64,000 nt of DNA from Candidatus Woesearchaeota archaeon (GTDB taxonomy: Archaea; Nanobdellota; Nanobdellia; Woesearchaeales; GW2011-AR9): contig JABHDY010000003.1 of NCBI GenBank assembly GCA_018676855.1, positions 509,907 to 573,906 of the forward strand, in the 5' to 3' direction. The translations under genes were made by a program, and so were the position numbers. Each line of letters opens with the position of its first letter. The stretch's first letter is position 1. The notes beneath the pieces were generated by a model. That model saw only the letters and a list, made by a program, of their open reading frames with translations, did no database searches and was not told the origin of the DNA. Below are positions 43,335 to 52,520 of this stretch, piece by piece.

Positions 43335-43391
43335 TTTTAATCCCCCAAACAACCATCGCCCCTTATTAAAAAAATAAAATATAAAAAAAAA

Positions 43392-43715
43392 TTAAAGATT
43401 AATCTTTTTAGCAAATCCACCAATTATAGGAATATCTTTCTCTTCTCCTGATAACGAATAAACAATACCAATTATCCAAAAAATTAGTAGTAATAGATAT
43501 CCAACAGGCCATATTATGAACCATCCTATGAAAGGAATCATCCCTAATACTGCGACAATTACATATGCTATAAACAAGACAAGTCCCTGCTTTGCATAAA
43601 ACATTGCATACTTATTATCTTTCTTTGCTAACAATACGATAAAGAATCCGATTATTGTTAGGAATATTCCTAAAAATGCGAATACTTTTCCTTCTTCAAC
43701 GTCTTTATTTTTCAT
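43392..43715 (-). CDS. DUF4870-like small membrane protein
   Basis: 107 residues with three membrane helices (~13-30, 45-65, 68-90). The middle block NKYAMFYAKQGLVLFIAY resembles the conserved core of DUF4870 proteins. The function is unknown. Located between lgt and the cupredoxin lipoprotein. Confidence 0.7.
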   Translation of the reverse strand: MKNKDVEEGKVFAFLGIFLTIIGFFIVLLAKKDNKYAMFYAKQGLVLFIAYVIVAVLGMIPFIGWFIIWPVGYLLLLIFWIIGIVYSLSGEEKDIPIIGGFAKKINL

Positions 43716-43760
43716 GGTAAAAACACCCCCAATAGTAACTCTATACTTCCTTTTTCCTTT

Positions 43761-44555
43761 TTAAGTCTTTCTCATTTTCTGACAATCTTTCCTATAATAC
43801 TTCAAAAATACGATAATGGATATAATGACCATTATTACACTGAACCATTGGCCAATACTTAATCCAACGTATAAAACATCTTCTCGATAGAAATCTACAA
43901 TGAATCTTCCTAAACCTTCAAAGAAGACAAAGTTCCAGAAAATAAAGCCTGGTTTGAACGTATTTCGAAATGTTAAGAATAATAACCAACCAAACACAGC
44001 GAACCTTTTAGCAGCTGCATATAATGTACTTGGGTGTCTACAACCTGATGGCAGATTTGCAACATACTGATTTTGTGAATGATCAATGCACCATGAAACA
44101 TTAGTAACTCTTCCGATCAATTCAGCGTTGATAAAATTAGCAATTCTTCCTAATGCAAGAGCAAGAATCATTGGAACGCTAAGAATGTCTGCCATTGTCC
44201 AAAAGTTAAGTTTATGTTTTTTACAATACCACCATCCTGCTACCACAATTCCTACAAAACCACCATGGAACGACATACCACCTTCCCAAATTTTTAACAA
44301 ATTCCATGGTTTGAATAAATAAACACTAGGTTGCCAGAATATCATAAACAATCGTGCACCTATAAGAACTCCAACCATACAATAAAATGTGAAGTCCCAT
44401 ATTTGTTCTTTTTGAATATGCAACTTCCCCTTCTTTTGGAGGTAAAACATCCACCAGACTGAAAGAAAAAAACCGAGGACGTACATTATGCCGTACCATC
44501 TAATTTCTAATGGTCCTAGACTGAGCAATACAGGATTAAAGTTTGGGAAATACAT
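43761..44555 (-). CDS. lgt: Prolipoprotein diacylglyceryl transferase
   Basis: 264 residues with seven membrane helices. Lgt landmarks: GVLIGARLFMIFW, SFHGGFVG with the essential His, the signature ALGRIANFINAELIGR, HPSTLYAA, and GLGRFIVDFYRED with SIGQWFSV near the end. Lgt transfers diacylglycerol from phosphatidylglycerol to the lipobox Cys in bacteria; in an archaeon the donor would have to be an ether lipid or an unusual lipid. A predicted lipoprotein gene is two genes downstream. Confidence 0.95.
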   Translation of the reverse strand: MYFPNFNPVLLSLGPLEIRWYGIMYVLGFFLSVWWMFYLQKKGKLHIQKEQIWDFTFYCMVGVLIGARLFMIFWQPSVYLFKPWNLLKIWEGGMSFHGGFVGIVVAGWWYCKKHKLNFWTMADILSVPMILALALGRIANFINAELIGRVTNVSWCIDHSQNQYVANLPSGCRHPSTLYAAAKRFAVFGWLLFLTFRNTFKPGFIFWNFVFFEGLGRFIVDFYREDVLYVGLSIGQWFSVIMVIISIIVFLKYYRKDCQKMRKT

Positions 44556-44621
44556 CTGTTTGTACAGTAATACGTCTTGTTTTATTAAGTTTTTCTGCGT
44601 ATGTGTTTCACCACCGTAAAC

Positions 44622-44629
44622 TTTATATA
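44622..44629 (+). promoter_or_regulatory. TATA box of the PRC-barrel gene
   Basis: TTTATATA is followed by GTGAGGGTGA and the ATG at 44687, giving a ~35-nt leader. Confidence 0.5.
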
Positions 44630-44686
44630 CTCACCTTCCTCTCTCATGTTTAGTCATATTTAAAAGAAACGTGAGGGTGAATCATA

Positions 44687-44950
44687 ATGGTCGAAAAAGA
44701 TAAAGTCTATTCTAAAGAACTCTTAGGAAAAACTATAGTCTCAAAATCAGGTAAAAAGTTTGGTGATGTTGGGGATTTAGTGTTTGAAGCTGGTTCAGGT
44801 GAACTTATTCATCTTGTTCTTCGTAATCCTACATCATACACTGATAGGATGGAACTTGAAAAAACGAAAGAGTCTCAAATTTTAATACCATTTTCAGCAG
44901 TTATCGCAACAGGCGATTTCATTGTTGTTGCTGAAGAAGATATTATTTAA
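44687..44950 (+). CDS. PRC-barrel domain protein
   Basis: 87 residues, one PRC-barrel: YSKELLGKTIVSKSGKKFG, VGDLVFEAGSGEL and ILIPFSAVIATGDFIVV. Archaeal stand-alone PRC-barrels are linked to RNA processing and cell division (CdpB-type), but this copy is not assigned. Confidence 0.85.
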   Translation: MVEKDKVYSKELLGKTIVSKSGKKFGDVGDLVFEAGSGELIHLVLRNPTSYTDRMELEKTKESQILIPFSAVIATGDFIVVAEEDII

Positions 44951-45165
44951 TTTTTTAATTTTTTCTTTCTTTCTTGAAATATTTTTATGTTCCTTTGAAC
45001 GTAATTTAATTGTTCTTGTACTATTTTCAACCTTCCCAATGCAGGATCAAAACCTCTTTTTAATTCCTCATCTTTATTTATTTCTATAAGAATTTCTTGA
45101 AGTTTTTCAACTTTTTCAATTATGCCTTTAATTCTAACGTCCGCCACTAATAATTTTCTACTCAT
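44947..45165 (-). CDS. Small helical protein, last gene of the GluRS operon
   Basis: 72 residues from ATG 45165, which overlaps the upstream stop by 4 bases (ATGA). Almost entirely helical and charged (IEKVEKLQEILIEINKDEEL). Its end overlaps the convergent PRC-barrel gene by 4 bases. Unknown function. Confidence 0.6.
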   Translation of the reverse strand: MSRKLLVADVRIKGIIEKVEKLQEILIEINKDEELKRGFDPALGRLKIVQEQLNYVQRNIKIFQERKKKLKN

Positions 45166-45527
45166 TGTTTGTTCCTCCCTATCCTTTCCATCCATTCAAA
45201 TTGGATAGTTGGATCATTTCTATCAAACACTTCTTTTACTATATATTTTCCTTTTGTCCACACTTCTCCATTTTTCATAAAGTGTGTTGCTTCAATAATA
45301 ACAATACTTGCAAGTGGCCGTGACAATTGTTGATTACCTTTTGTTTCTAAAAGTGCTAGCTCACCATGTAACCAATAATTACGTTGATCTTTCTTAAGAA
45401 AATTGTATGTTTGACCTTCTTCAATATTTTCTGGTAAACATTCTTCTTGTGCCCTTTCTCCTTTCTTAAAGTGTTCAATGTCTCGAAGTGCAAGGTCCGG
45501 ATTAAATTCAATAGTAATTCCCATCAT
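45162..45527 (-). CDS. Conserved-looking small protein, unknown function
   Basis: 121 residues, beta-rich, with GQTYNFLKKDQRNYWLHGE and ASIVIIEATHFM. Starts at an ATGA overlap with the upstream HTH gene. No membrane segment or Cys pair. Not recognised. Confidence 0.6.
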   Translation of the reverse strand: MMGITIEFNPDLALRDIEHFKKGERAQEECLPENIEEGQTYNFLKKDQRNYWLHGELALLETKGNQQLSRPLASIVIIEATHFMKNGEVWTKGKYIVKEVFDRNDPTIQFEWMERIGRNKQ

Positions 45528-45997
45528 TTCTTTTCCTCACCAAACTCTTCATCAATCTTCTGTACGTAATCTCTAACCCTACTAAGGACTGATTGTATTA
45601 AGAAGTTATGCACCTTTTCTTCAAAAATCTCTGAAATGTTGTTCCATTCAGAAACTCTATACAAATTAGCGTTTGTTTCAATTAAATGTAAATCTTTTAA
45701 CCGTTTTAATTGCCTTCTAATGTTAGATGATGCAATTCCTAACATTGGCAAACTGTTTTCTTTTCTATACGACATTACATGATTTTTAATTTCTTCTGAA
45801 TGTAATTCTTCCCTACGTTGTTTCGCTTTCAATAATGTATGTAACACATCAACGACAACATCTCGTGAATCTCCCGGTTGTAATAATCCAAGTGATAAAC
45901 AGAACTTTCGTACTAAATCTCTGTCTCCCATTGTTGGTTTTTCGTATCGTCGTAATGTAATCTCCGCCAGGGGAGTATCCCTACTGATTTTTCCCAT
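45524..45997 (-). CDS. Winged-helix-type protein, unknown target
   Basis: 157 residues. The segment IASSNIRRQLKRLKDLHLIET is a recognition helix plus wing of a winged HTH, followed by YRVSEWNNI and a C-terminal helix. The N-terminal LAEITLRRYEKP motif looks characteristic. GAGGTGGTTATACA precedes the ATG, 14 bases after GluRS. It may regulate this operon, by inference only. Confidence 0.65.
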   Translation of the reverse strand: MGKISRDTPLAEITLRRYEKPTMGDRDLVRKFCLSLGLLQPGDSRDVVVDVLHTLLKAKQRREELHSEEIKNHVMSYRKENSLPMLGIASSNIRRQLKRLKDLHLIETNANLYRVSEWNNISEIFEEKVHNFLIQSVLSRVRDYVQKIDEEFGEEKK

Positions 45998-46011
45998 TGT
46001 ATAACCACCTC

Positions 46012-47712
46012 TTATTTATGTAAATACCACAATATAATCTTATTTTTTTCTATTGTATCAACACGTGCAAAGTATCGCCTTTCTAATTGGACAATAGTTC
46101 CCTTACTCAATTGTTTCATTGTTTTCTCGCCAATTCCTCGAACTAATTTTCCATCTTCCAATAAAACTTCAACATCTATTTCCTCATTAACAGGAACCCA
46201 ATGAATTATAATTCCTTTATTTTCTGAATTTTTAAAATCATCATACTTTGTAGATACAAATAAAAACTTTTTCTTTACAATTTCAAAATTGCAATAATCC
46301 ATGAACCTATGCAACTTTCCTTCACCCAATTTTGTATAATCTGATTTTGCAATGTGAAGTTCCTTTTGCACTTTCAATTTTCTTTTTCCTCGTTTAGGAA
46401 AGTCTGGATGAAGATCTAACTCTACTATTTTCTTTGGTGCATCTTGAAGAATAATCTCTATTGGATTATCAACAAAAAAGTATCTGTTTGCTTTCGGTTC
46501 AACAATATCCTTATTGAACGCATTAACATTTTTCCAAAACTCTTCAATTGGAACTGTTTTATCGTTTAAACTTAATCCTATCTCGGTTGCATACTTTCTA
46601 AATGCACCTGCCTGATATCCTCTTCTTCTTAGGGCAGGAAGAAATGGTAAACGAATATCGTCCCAGCCAGTATATTTACCTTGATCGATGGCCATCCTTG
46701 TTTTTGATGCGCTTACTCTAAACCCTTCAAAATTTATTCTTCCCCAATGTTTATACTCTGGTGCTTTCCATCCTAAATATTCCATGATTATAGTTTCTTT
46801 CTTAGAATTATCTGCATGTTCCTTTCCATTCATAACGTGAGTTATACCCATTTCATGATCATCGATAGCAACTGAAAAAACCATCATTGGCCACATTCTG
46901 TTTTCCTTTCCAGTTTTTGGATGAACATGTTCATTAATTCTCATTAACGAAAAGTCTCGCATGGCAGGATTTTTATGTTGAATGTCAGTTTTTAATCTTA
47001 GAACAGCTTCTCCTTCAGCATACTCACTAAACATTTTGTTATATCGTGTATGTTGATCCTCTGTTTTTAATGAACGGCATGGACATTCTTCCTTCTGTGT
47101 TTTAAGAGTTCTCCATTCATCAACATTACATGTACACACGTACGCTTTTCCTTTTTGTACAAGCTGTTCTGCATAATCATAATATTTTCCTAATCGTGAT
47201 GATTGTATAACTACTTTGTTAAGATGATTCTCAGTTAACCATTGTGCATCATCTTCTATAAGTTTGTATGCAGGTTCGTAAATGTTTTCTGGATTTGTAT
47301 CTTCAATTCTAACAATAAACTTTCCGTTATACATTTTACTGTATTCATAATTCAATGATGCGCCGTACGCATGGCCAATATGTAATGGGCCACTTGGAGA
47401 AGGTGCAATTCGAACAATAACCTTACCCTTTGTTGCGTTTGGTAACGGTTTTAACGGTCCTTCAACAATTTTTTCTTTTTTATCTTTAAGAAGTTCAGGA
47501 GCAACTTTTTTCAATTGTTCTTTTATTTTTGCTTGTGTAAATGATTTAATTTCGTGCACAACATTTTCAATCTCCTTTAATAATTTGGGTATGTCAGTTT
47601 TAAGTTCAGGTTTATCTCTAAGAGTTAATCCCATAACAACTTTACTATTGACCTGACCATTAAATTCTAGTGCATTCTTGAGAGCATATTTCAGAATAGT
47701 TTTTCTCATCAA
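46012..47712 (-). CDS. gltX: Glutamyl-tRNA synthetase, archaeal/eukaryal type
   Basis: 566 residues. N-terminal archaeal extension (~1-100), HIGH motif in PSPSGPLHIGHAYG, zinc-like CTCNVDEW...CPCR, KMSKS equivalent VSASKTRMA and a beta-barrel anticodon-binding C-terminus, as in class I archaeal GluRS. Charges tRNA-Glu; in archaea often also tRNA-Gln via GatDE, not visible here. First gene of a four-gene operon with three small proteins. Confidence 0.97.
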   Translation of the reverse strand: MMRKTILKYALKNALEFNGQVNSKVVMGLTLRDKPELKTDIPKLLKEIENVVHEIKSFTQAKIKEQLKKVAPELLKDKKEKIVEGPLKPLPNATKGKVIVRIAPSPSGPLHIGHAYGASLNYEYSKMYNGKFIVRIEDTNPENIYEPAYKLIEDDAQWLTENHLNKVVIQSSRLGKYYDYAEQLVQKGKAYVCTCNVDEWRTLKTQKEECPCRSLKTEDQHTRYNKMFSEYAEGEAVLRLKTDIQHKNPAMRDFSLMRINEHVHPKTGKENRMWPMMVFSVAIDDHEMGITHVMNGKEHADNSKKETIIMEYLGWKAPEYKHWGRINFEGFRVSASKTRMAIDQGKYTGWDDIRLPFLPALRRRGYQAGAFRKYATEIGLSLNDKTVPIEEFWKNVNAFNKDIVEPKANRYFFVDNPIEIILQDAPKKIVELDLHPDFPKRGKRKLKVQKELHIAKSDYTKLGEGKLHRFMDYCNFEIVKKKFLFVSTKYDDFKNSENKGIIIHWVPVNEEIDVEVLLEDGKLVRGIGEKTMKQLSKGTIVQLERRYFARVDTIEKNKIILWYLHK

Positions 47713-47748
47713 TGATTAGAATAATGAAATGATTATTAAATGTTTTGA

Positions 47749-48555
47749 TTAGTACCGTTTATCAACTAACCTTCTCATACGTCGAACAAAAGCTTCTGCT
47801 TCATCATGATACCGTTCATATTCAGGACCTTTAATCTCTTTAATTTCTCTATGTGTAATCATTTTACTTAACTTGTAGAATTTACGCATGGTGTCAACAT
47901 ACTTTTTTTCTAACAATTTATTTTTTACATATGCCTTATCTAAGAGATCAGCAACATGTTCTGGCGTTGGAGGTATTTGATGTGCACGCATAAGAACTGC
48001 ATGTGCAGCATCTATAACTGCCCAATATAAATCAAGAGTAGCTTGTAATAAATGCCATCGTGAATTAAGTAATGTTCTTGGAGCCCTCCCAAAATATCGC
48101 CAGACACTTTCTTCTGATGGTCGTACTCGACCTTGTTTTAACAATTTCTGTAATGGATAGAAAAATCCTTTATCAATTAATGCAACACCATCACGTAAAA
48201 TATTAACAACAACAGGGTCACCGTTTCGCGTATGTTCCCAGAATGACGTAAAAGTCATTGACGTAACATGAAGTTTCATTGATACTTTTCGTATAAGATT
48301 TTCAACAATTATTCTATATCCTTCAATAAGCGGTTCTGAAATGGGAAATGATGCATCATCAGTAATGACAAGAACGTCAATATCACTTGCTTTTGTTGCT
48401 TTCTTTCGTGCAGTACTTCCAAACAAGATAACGCCAACACAGAATTCTTGCAGTTCATTTTGTACGTCTGTAGCAAATTTCTTTGCTATTCTAAGATCTT
48501 CCGTTGGATACTTATGAATATTCTCATTATCCTTTTTCTCAATTTTAAACTCCAT
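47749..48555 (-). CDS. Nucleotidyltransferase-domain protein with helical (HEPN-like) C-terminus
   Basis: 268 residues. The polymerase-beta-type motif LFGSTARKKATKASDIDVLVI (GS...D-x-D) lies near residues 43-65. The last ~110 residues are helical, with AVLMRAHQIPP and Lys/Arg-rich ends resembling a HEPN partner domain. Such fused proteins are chromosomal in several archaea and bacteria. Toxin/antitoxin function cannot be claimed. Confidence 0.7.
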   Translation of the reverse strand: MEFKIEKKDNENIHKYPTEDLRIAKKFATDVQNELQEFCVGVILFGSTARKKATKASDIDVLVITDDASFPISEPLIEGYRIIVENLIRKVSMKLHVTSMTFTSFWEHTRNGDPVVVNILRDGVALIDKGFFYPLQKLLKQGRVRPSEESVWRYFGRAPRTLLNSRWHLLQATLDLYWAVIDAAHAVLMRAHQIPPTPEHVADLLDKAYVKNKLLEKKYVDTMRKFYKLSKMITHREIKEIKGPEYERYHDEAEAFVRRMRRLVDKRY

Positions 48556-48644
48556 TATTGCTCTATAAAGAATGAGTGCTTATTAAGATTTTTTAACTAT
48601 TACAAAGTAGTTCTCTAAAAACATTCATTTATGTGACCAATATA

Positions 48645-48652
48645 TTTATAAA
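48645..48652 (+). promoter_or_regulatory. TATA box of the MacB-like ABC operon
   Basis: TTTATAAA gives a transcript from ~48675; the ATG at 48687 has AAGGTGG upstream. Confidence 0.5.
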
Positions 48653-48686
48653 TCATTTTATTCTCTTTAATCAAAAAGGTGGCTGT

Positions 48687-49973
48687 ATGAAAAAACACAT
48701 TTTTATTATCATAGTTCTCATCCTATTTATTGTTCCATTAACACAAGGTATTCTCGTCGGAGATTTTCCTAAAATAGATGTCACTCTCAATTCTCAATCA
48801 CCAGATCCTGTTGAGCCAGGTCAAATTGTTACTGTTAAATTTCAGATAGAGAATGGTGGTCGTGAATTGTATGATGATGCAATCGTTACAATCGTTCCTA
48901 AATTCCCGTTTAAATTATATGGTGATACTGCAATACGAAACATCGGTAAATTACGTGCAGGATCAACGGGAGCAGATTCAGTTGTTGTCGAATATAAACT
49001 TAAAGTTGACGATGATGCAATTGAAGGAGAATCAGAAATTGAACTTAAAGTTGATTGGGGAGAGAATAGTATTAGTTACAAAAATGATGAGTTTGTTATT
49101 GACATTCAAACACATGATGCAGTGTTAGAAATATCATCAATAACCTCTGACCCTTCAGAAGTTCCTCCTGGTGGAACAGCAGAAATAAGTTTCCTTGTTA
49201 AAAACCTGGCAGATTCATTATTGAAAGACATCAATTTTAAATTAGATTTAGACGATGACGATTCACCACTTGCACCGTACCGTTCTTCGTCAGAAAGAAT
49301 TCTTGCACAACTTAAATCGGGGTATCAAAATACACTTGTCTTTAACGTTATTGCTGAGCCTGATGCTGTTGGCGGTTTATACAAAATTCCATTGGACATA
49401 ACATATAATGATGAAAAAGGAAATGTGTACACTGTAAGTGACATTCTTGCTGTTAATGTTGGCAGTGCTCCATCAGTACGACCATTCATTAAAAAAAGTA
49501 CTGTTCTCCAAGAAAAGAAAGAAGGGGTTGTAACATTAAGTATCGTGAATGCAGGAACAACAGACGTTAAACTTCTTGAATTATATATTGAACCATCTGA
49601 TGATTATCAACTTATTTCAACAACTGATTATTTTTATATTGGTGATGTTGATTCTGATGATACAGAAACTGAAGAGATAGACATTTATATCAACAATCGG
49701 GTTGACGTTTTACATCTTCCCGTAAAATTACAATATCATGATGCAAATAATAAACCATACCAACAACATTTTGAATTGGAAATGAACTTATATTCTTCTT
49801 CACAACTTAAACGGTTTGGTGTACTTGAACAAAGTAAAGCTGGAATCTACTTTTTCCTCTTAATTCTTATTGTTGTGGGAATTATCTTGTATAGGAATTA
49901 TAAGAAAAATCCTCAAGAATTTGTACAAAAATGGCAAAAAAGAATTCCTTTTCTTAAAAAGAAAAAGAAATGA
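48687..49973 (+). CDS. Surface COG1361-like protein, first gene of the ABC operon
   Basis: 428 residues from ATG 48687. Signal peptide (~1-19, VPLTQG), three or four CARDB-like beta domains (LNSQSPDPVEPGQIVTVKF; TSDPSEVPPGGTAEISF) and one C-terminal membrane helix (~395-415) with a basic tail. The operon position, 19 bases before two permeases, suggests an extracytoplasmic adaptor of the transporter. Confidence 0.75.
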   Translation: MKKHIFIIIVLILFIVPLTQGILVGDFPKIDVTLNSQSPDPVEPGQIVTVKFQIENGGRELYDDAIVTIVPKFPFKLYGDTAIRNIGKLRAGSTGADSVVVEYKLKVDDDAIEGESEIELKVDWGENSISYKNDEFVIDIQTHDAVLEISSITSDPSEVPPGGTAEISFLVKNLADSLLKDINFKLDLDDDDSPLAPYRSSSERILAQLKSGYQNTLVFNVIAEPDAVGGLYKIPLDITYNDEKGNVYTVSDILAVNVGSAPSVRPFIKKSTVLQEKKEGVVTLSIVNAGTTDVKLLELYIEPSDDYQLISTTDYFYIGDVDSDDTETEEIDIYINNRVDVLHLPVKLQYHDANNKPYQQHFELEMNLYSSSQLKRFGVLEQSKAGIYFFLLILIVVGIILYRNYKKNPQEFVQKWQKRIPFLKKKKK

Positions 49974-49992
49974 GTGATGGTGTGTATATATA

Positions 49993-51213
49993 ATGGTAAA
50001 GGATTACTTCCGTCTTGCCTATAGGAGTGCTCGTCAAAGAAAACTGCGAAGCTGGCTGACGATGATTGGAATTTTTGTTGGTATTGCTGCAGTAGTTGCA
50101 CTCGTATCTCTTTCTCAGGGTATGCAAAATGCTATTGCGGAACAATTTGTAAGTTTAGGTTCTGATAAATTAGTTGTCCAATCGGCAGAGACAGGTTTTG
50201 GACCTCCTGGAACTGACGTTTCTAATCCTTTAGTATCTAAAGATAAAGATGTTATAGAGAAAGTTAATGGTGTAGATGTTGCAGTTGGCCGTCTTATACG
50301 TTCGTCAAAGATTGAGTTTGAAGATGAAGTCAAGTATGATTATCTTTTATCAATGCCCGACGATGGAACAAGTAAAGAATGGGACTTGGCTGTTGAAGCA
50401 AATGATTATGAAGCTGAGTTTGGCCGTATGCTTAAAAGAACAGATAAATCTAAAGTTGTCGTTGGATATAATTATTATGACGATTATTTTGATACTCCTA
50501 TTACTGTTCGTGACAAAATAAAAATTTGGGATCAAAACTTCGAAGTTGTGGGTATACTAAAAAAGTCAGGTAATCCAATAAAAGATAATTCAATAATTAT
50601 TATTGAAAGTGTTTTTAGAGATATTATGAGTATTGGTGATGAGTATGATCTTATAGCAGTTAAGGTTCTTGTTGAAGGAGATCTTTCCTTAGTAGAAGAA
50701 AGGATAAATAAAGAGTTACGTAAACAACGAAATGTTGATGAAGGAAAGGAAGATTTTAGTGTTCAGACTCCAGGTAAGATACTTGAAACATTAAACTCAA
50801 TTCTATTAATTGTACAGGGGGTTCTAATAGGAATTGCTGGCATCTCATTGCTTGTCGGCGGAATTGGTATTATGAATACGATGTATACTGCCGTTACAGA
50901 GAGAACGCGCGAAATTGGCATCATGAAAGCTACAGGTGCACAGAACAAACAAATCTTATTATTGTTCCTTATAGAATCTGGATTCTTAGGATTCTTCGGT
51001 GGTGTTATTGGAATTAGTTTAGGGTTTGGTATCAGTAAAATGGTTGAGGTTATTTCGTTTCAAATTTATGGTTCATATTTGATAAAAGCAGATTTTAGTA
51101 TTGGTCTTTTACTGGGAATGTTATTTTTTGGGTTTATTGTTGGCGCCATGTCGGGTGTCTTTCCCGCAAAACAAGCATCAAAGCTGCGTCCTGTGGATGC
51201 GTTAAGAAAATAA
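49993..51213 (+). CDS. FtsX/MacB-family ABC permease, copy 1
   Basis: 406 residues. N-terminal helix in RKLRSWLTMIGIFVGIAAVV, a ~230-residue external MacB-PCD domain and three C-terminal helices with GGIGIMNTMYTAVTERTREIGIMKA, PAKQASKLRPVDALR. These transporters act as mechanotransmitters with an external domain. Paired with the next gene. Confidence 0.9.
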   Translation: MVKDYFRLAYRSARQRKLRSWLTMIGIFVGIAAVVALVSLSQGMQNAIAEQFVSLGSDKLVVQSAETGFGPPGTDVSNPLVSKDKDVIEKVNGVDVAVGRLIRSSKIEFEDEVKYDYLLSMPDDGTSKEWDLAVEANDYEAEFGRMLKRTDKSKVVVGYNYYDDYFDTPITVRDKIKIWDQNFEVVGILKKSGNPIKDNSIIIIESVFRDIMSIGDEYDLIAVKVLVEGDLSLVEERINKELRKQRNVDEGKEDFSVQTPGKILETLNSILLIVQGVLIGIAGISLLVGGIGIMNTMYTAVTERTREIGIMKATGAQNKQILLLFLIESGFLGFFGGVIGISLGFGISKMVEVISFQIYGSYLIKADFSIGLLLGMLFFGFIVGAMSGVFPAKQASKLRPVDALRK

Positions 51214-51246
51214 TAAAATGATAAAAAATAAAACTATATTTTTTAG

Positions 51247-51276
51247 CATGCAAAAAACCAGAGGTTTTTCAGCATG
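51247..51276 (+). promoter_or_regulatory. Hairpin enclosing the Shine-Dalgarno and start codon of the second permease
   Basis: CATGC (51247-51251) pairs with GCATG (51272-51276), and AAAAACC with GGTTTTT inside, loop AGA. The stem includes the ATG at 51274 and part of the AGAGG Shine-Dalgarno (51260-51264). If formed, it would limit initiation until opened, for instance by upstream translation. Confidence 0.45.
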
Positions 51277-52488
51277 ATTAAAGATTACATAAAAATTCCG
51301 TGGAAAGAAATCAGAAGACGAAAAGTTAGATCGTGGTTAACACTTATTGGAATATTTATTGGTATTGCAACAATTGTGTCACTTATCACACTTGGTCAGG
51401 GATTAGAAAATGCAATCGAGGGCCAGTTTTCAGCATTAGGAAAAGATAAATTGTTTATTACACCAAAAGGTGGAACATTTGGGGGTTTAGGTTCTTCTGA
51501 AGTGTTAACAGACGATGATCTTGACGTCATTCGTTCAACTTCAGGAGTTAAGCGTGCTGCAGGTATGGGATATACCACTGGAAGATATGAATTTAATGAT
51601 ATTGTTCGATACAATTTTGTTGCTGGAATACCTTTACATCCTGAAGAAAGAGCACTGATTGGTGAAGCACAAACATGGCACATTGGAAAAGGTCGATCTA
51701 TTGAACGGGGAGACAAGTATAAAGTTCTTCTTGGATACGAATATACTCAAACGACCCAATTTGAAAAAGCGTTAGATTTAGGTGGTAAGATTGACATTAA
51801 TGGGATTGAATTTAAGATTGTAGGATTTTTAGAAAAGATAGGGTCTCCTCCTGATGATAAGTCAGGATTTATTCCACTTGATACCTACGCAGAAATTTAT
51901 GATAAAGAAAATGAATTAGGGTACATTATTGCGCAAACAGATTTGGGTGAAGAAACGGGAAAAATTGCTGAAGAGATAAAAAAAGATCTTCGAAAAAAGC
52001 GTGACGTTGATGAGGGGGAAGAAGATTTTGTAGTAGAGACACCTGAACAATTAGCAGCAACATTTGCTATAATACTCGACATTGTACAGATTGTATTAAT
52101 TGGCATCGCAGGAATCTCCCTTTTTGTTGGTGGAGTTGGTATTATGAATACTATGTATACGTCTGTATTAGAGAGGACAAAAGAAATTGGTGTTATGAAA
52201 GCGCTTGGAGCTAAGAACTCTCATGTTATGGCACTTTTCTTAGTCGAATCCGGAATATATGGGTTTGGCGGTGGTCTTATTGGTGCAATTATTGGAATAG
52301 GTTTCGCAAAACTTGTTGAAGCAATATTTCTTATTGCTGTCGGTCCCGCATTTTTGCTGATAGAAATCGATTGGATACTTGTTTTAGGCACGTTACTCTT
52401 TTCATTTATCGTTGGGTGTTTATCTGGAATTGCTCCTGCAAGGCGAGCATCTAAATTACATCCTGTAGATTCATTGAGATACGAATAA
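51274..52488 (+). CDS. FtsX/MacB-family ABC permease, copy 2
   Basis: 404 residues, a paralog of the upstream permease with the same layout (RKVRSWLTLIGIFIGIATIV; GGVGIMNTMYTSVLERTKEIGVMKA; PARRASKLHPVDSLR) but a different external domain sequence. Two permeases of equal length suggest a heterodimer. Followed by the ATPase gene after 32 bases. Confidence 0.9.
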   Translation: MIKDYIKIPWKEIRRRKVRSWLTLIGIFIGIATIVSLITLGQGLENAIEGQFSALGKDKLFITPKGGTFGGLGSSEVLTDDDLDVIRSTSGVKRAAGMGYTTGRYEFNDIVRYNFVAGIPLHPEERALIGEAQTWHIGKGRSIERGDKYKVLLGYEYTQTTQFEKALDLGGKIDINGIEFKIVGFLEKIGSPPDDKSGFIPLDTYAEIYDKENELGYIIAQTDLGEETGKIAEEIKKDLRKKRDVDEGEEDFVVETPEQLAATFAIILDIVQIVLIGIAGISLFVGGVGIMNTMYTSVLERTKEIGVMKALGAKNSHVMALFLVESGIYGFGGGLIGAIIGIGFAKLVEAIFLIAVGPAFLLIEIDWILVLGTLLFSFIVGCLSGIAPARRASKLHPVDSLRYE

Positions 52489-52520
52489 TTTTATATAGAT
52501 TAAAAAAAGAAATAAAGAAA

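Noticed and set aside
47749-48555. Toxin-antitoxin (MNT-HEPN) module
   Set aside because: A single fused protein next to housekeeping genes; no partner gene and no RxxxxH motif I could place with confidence.
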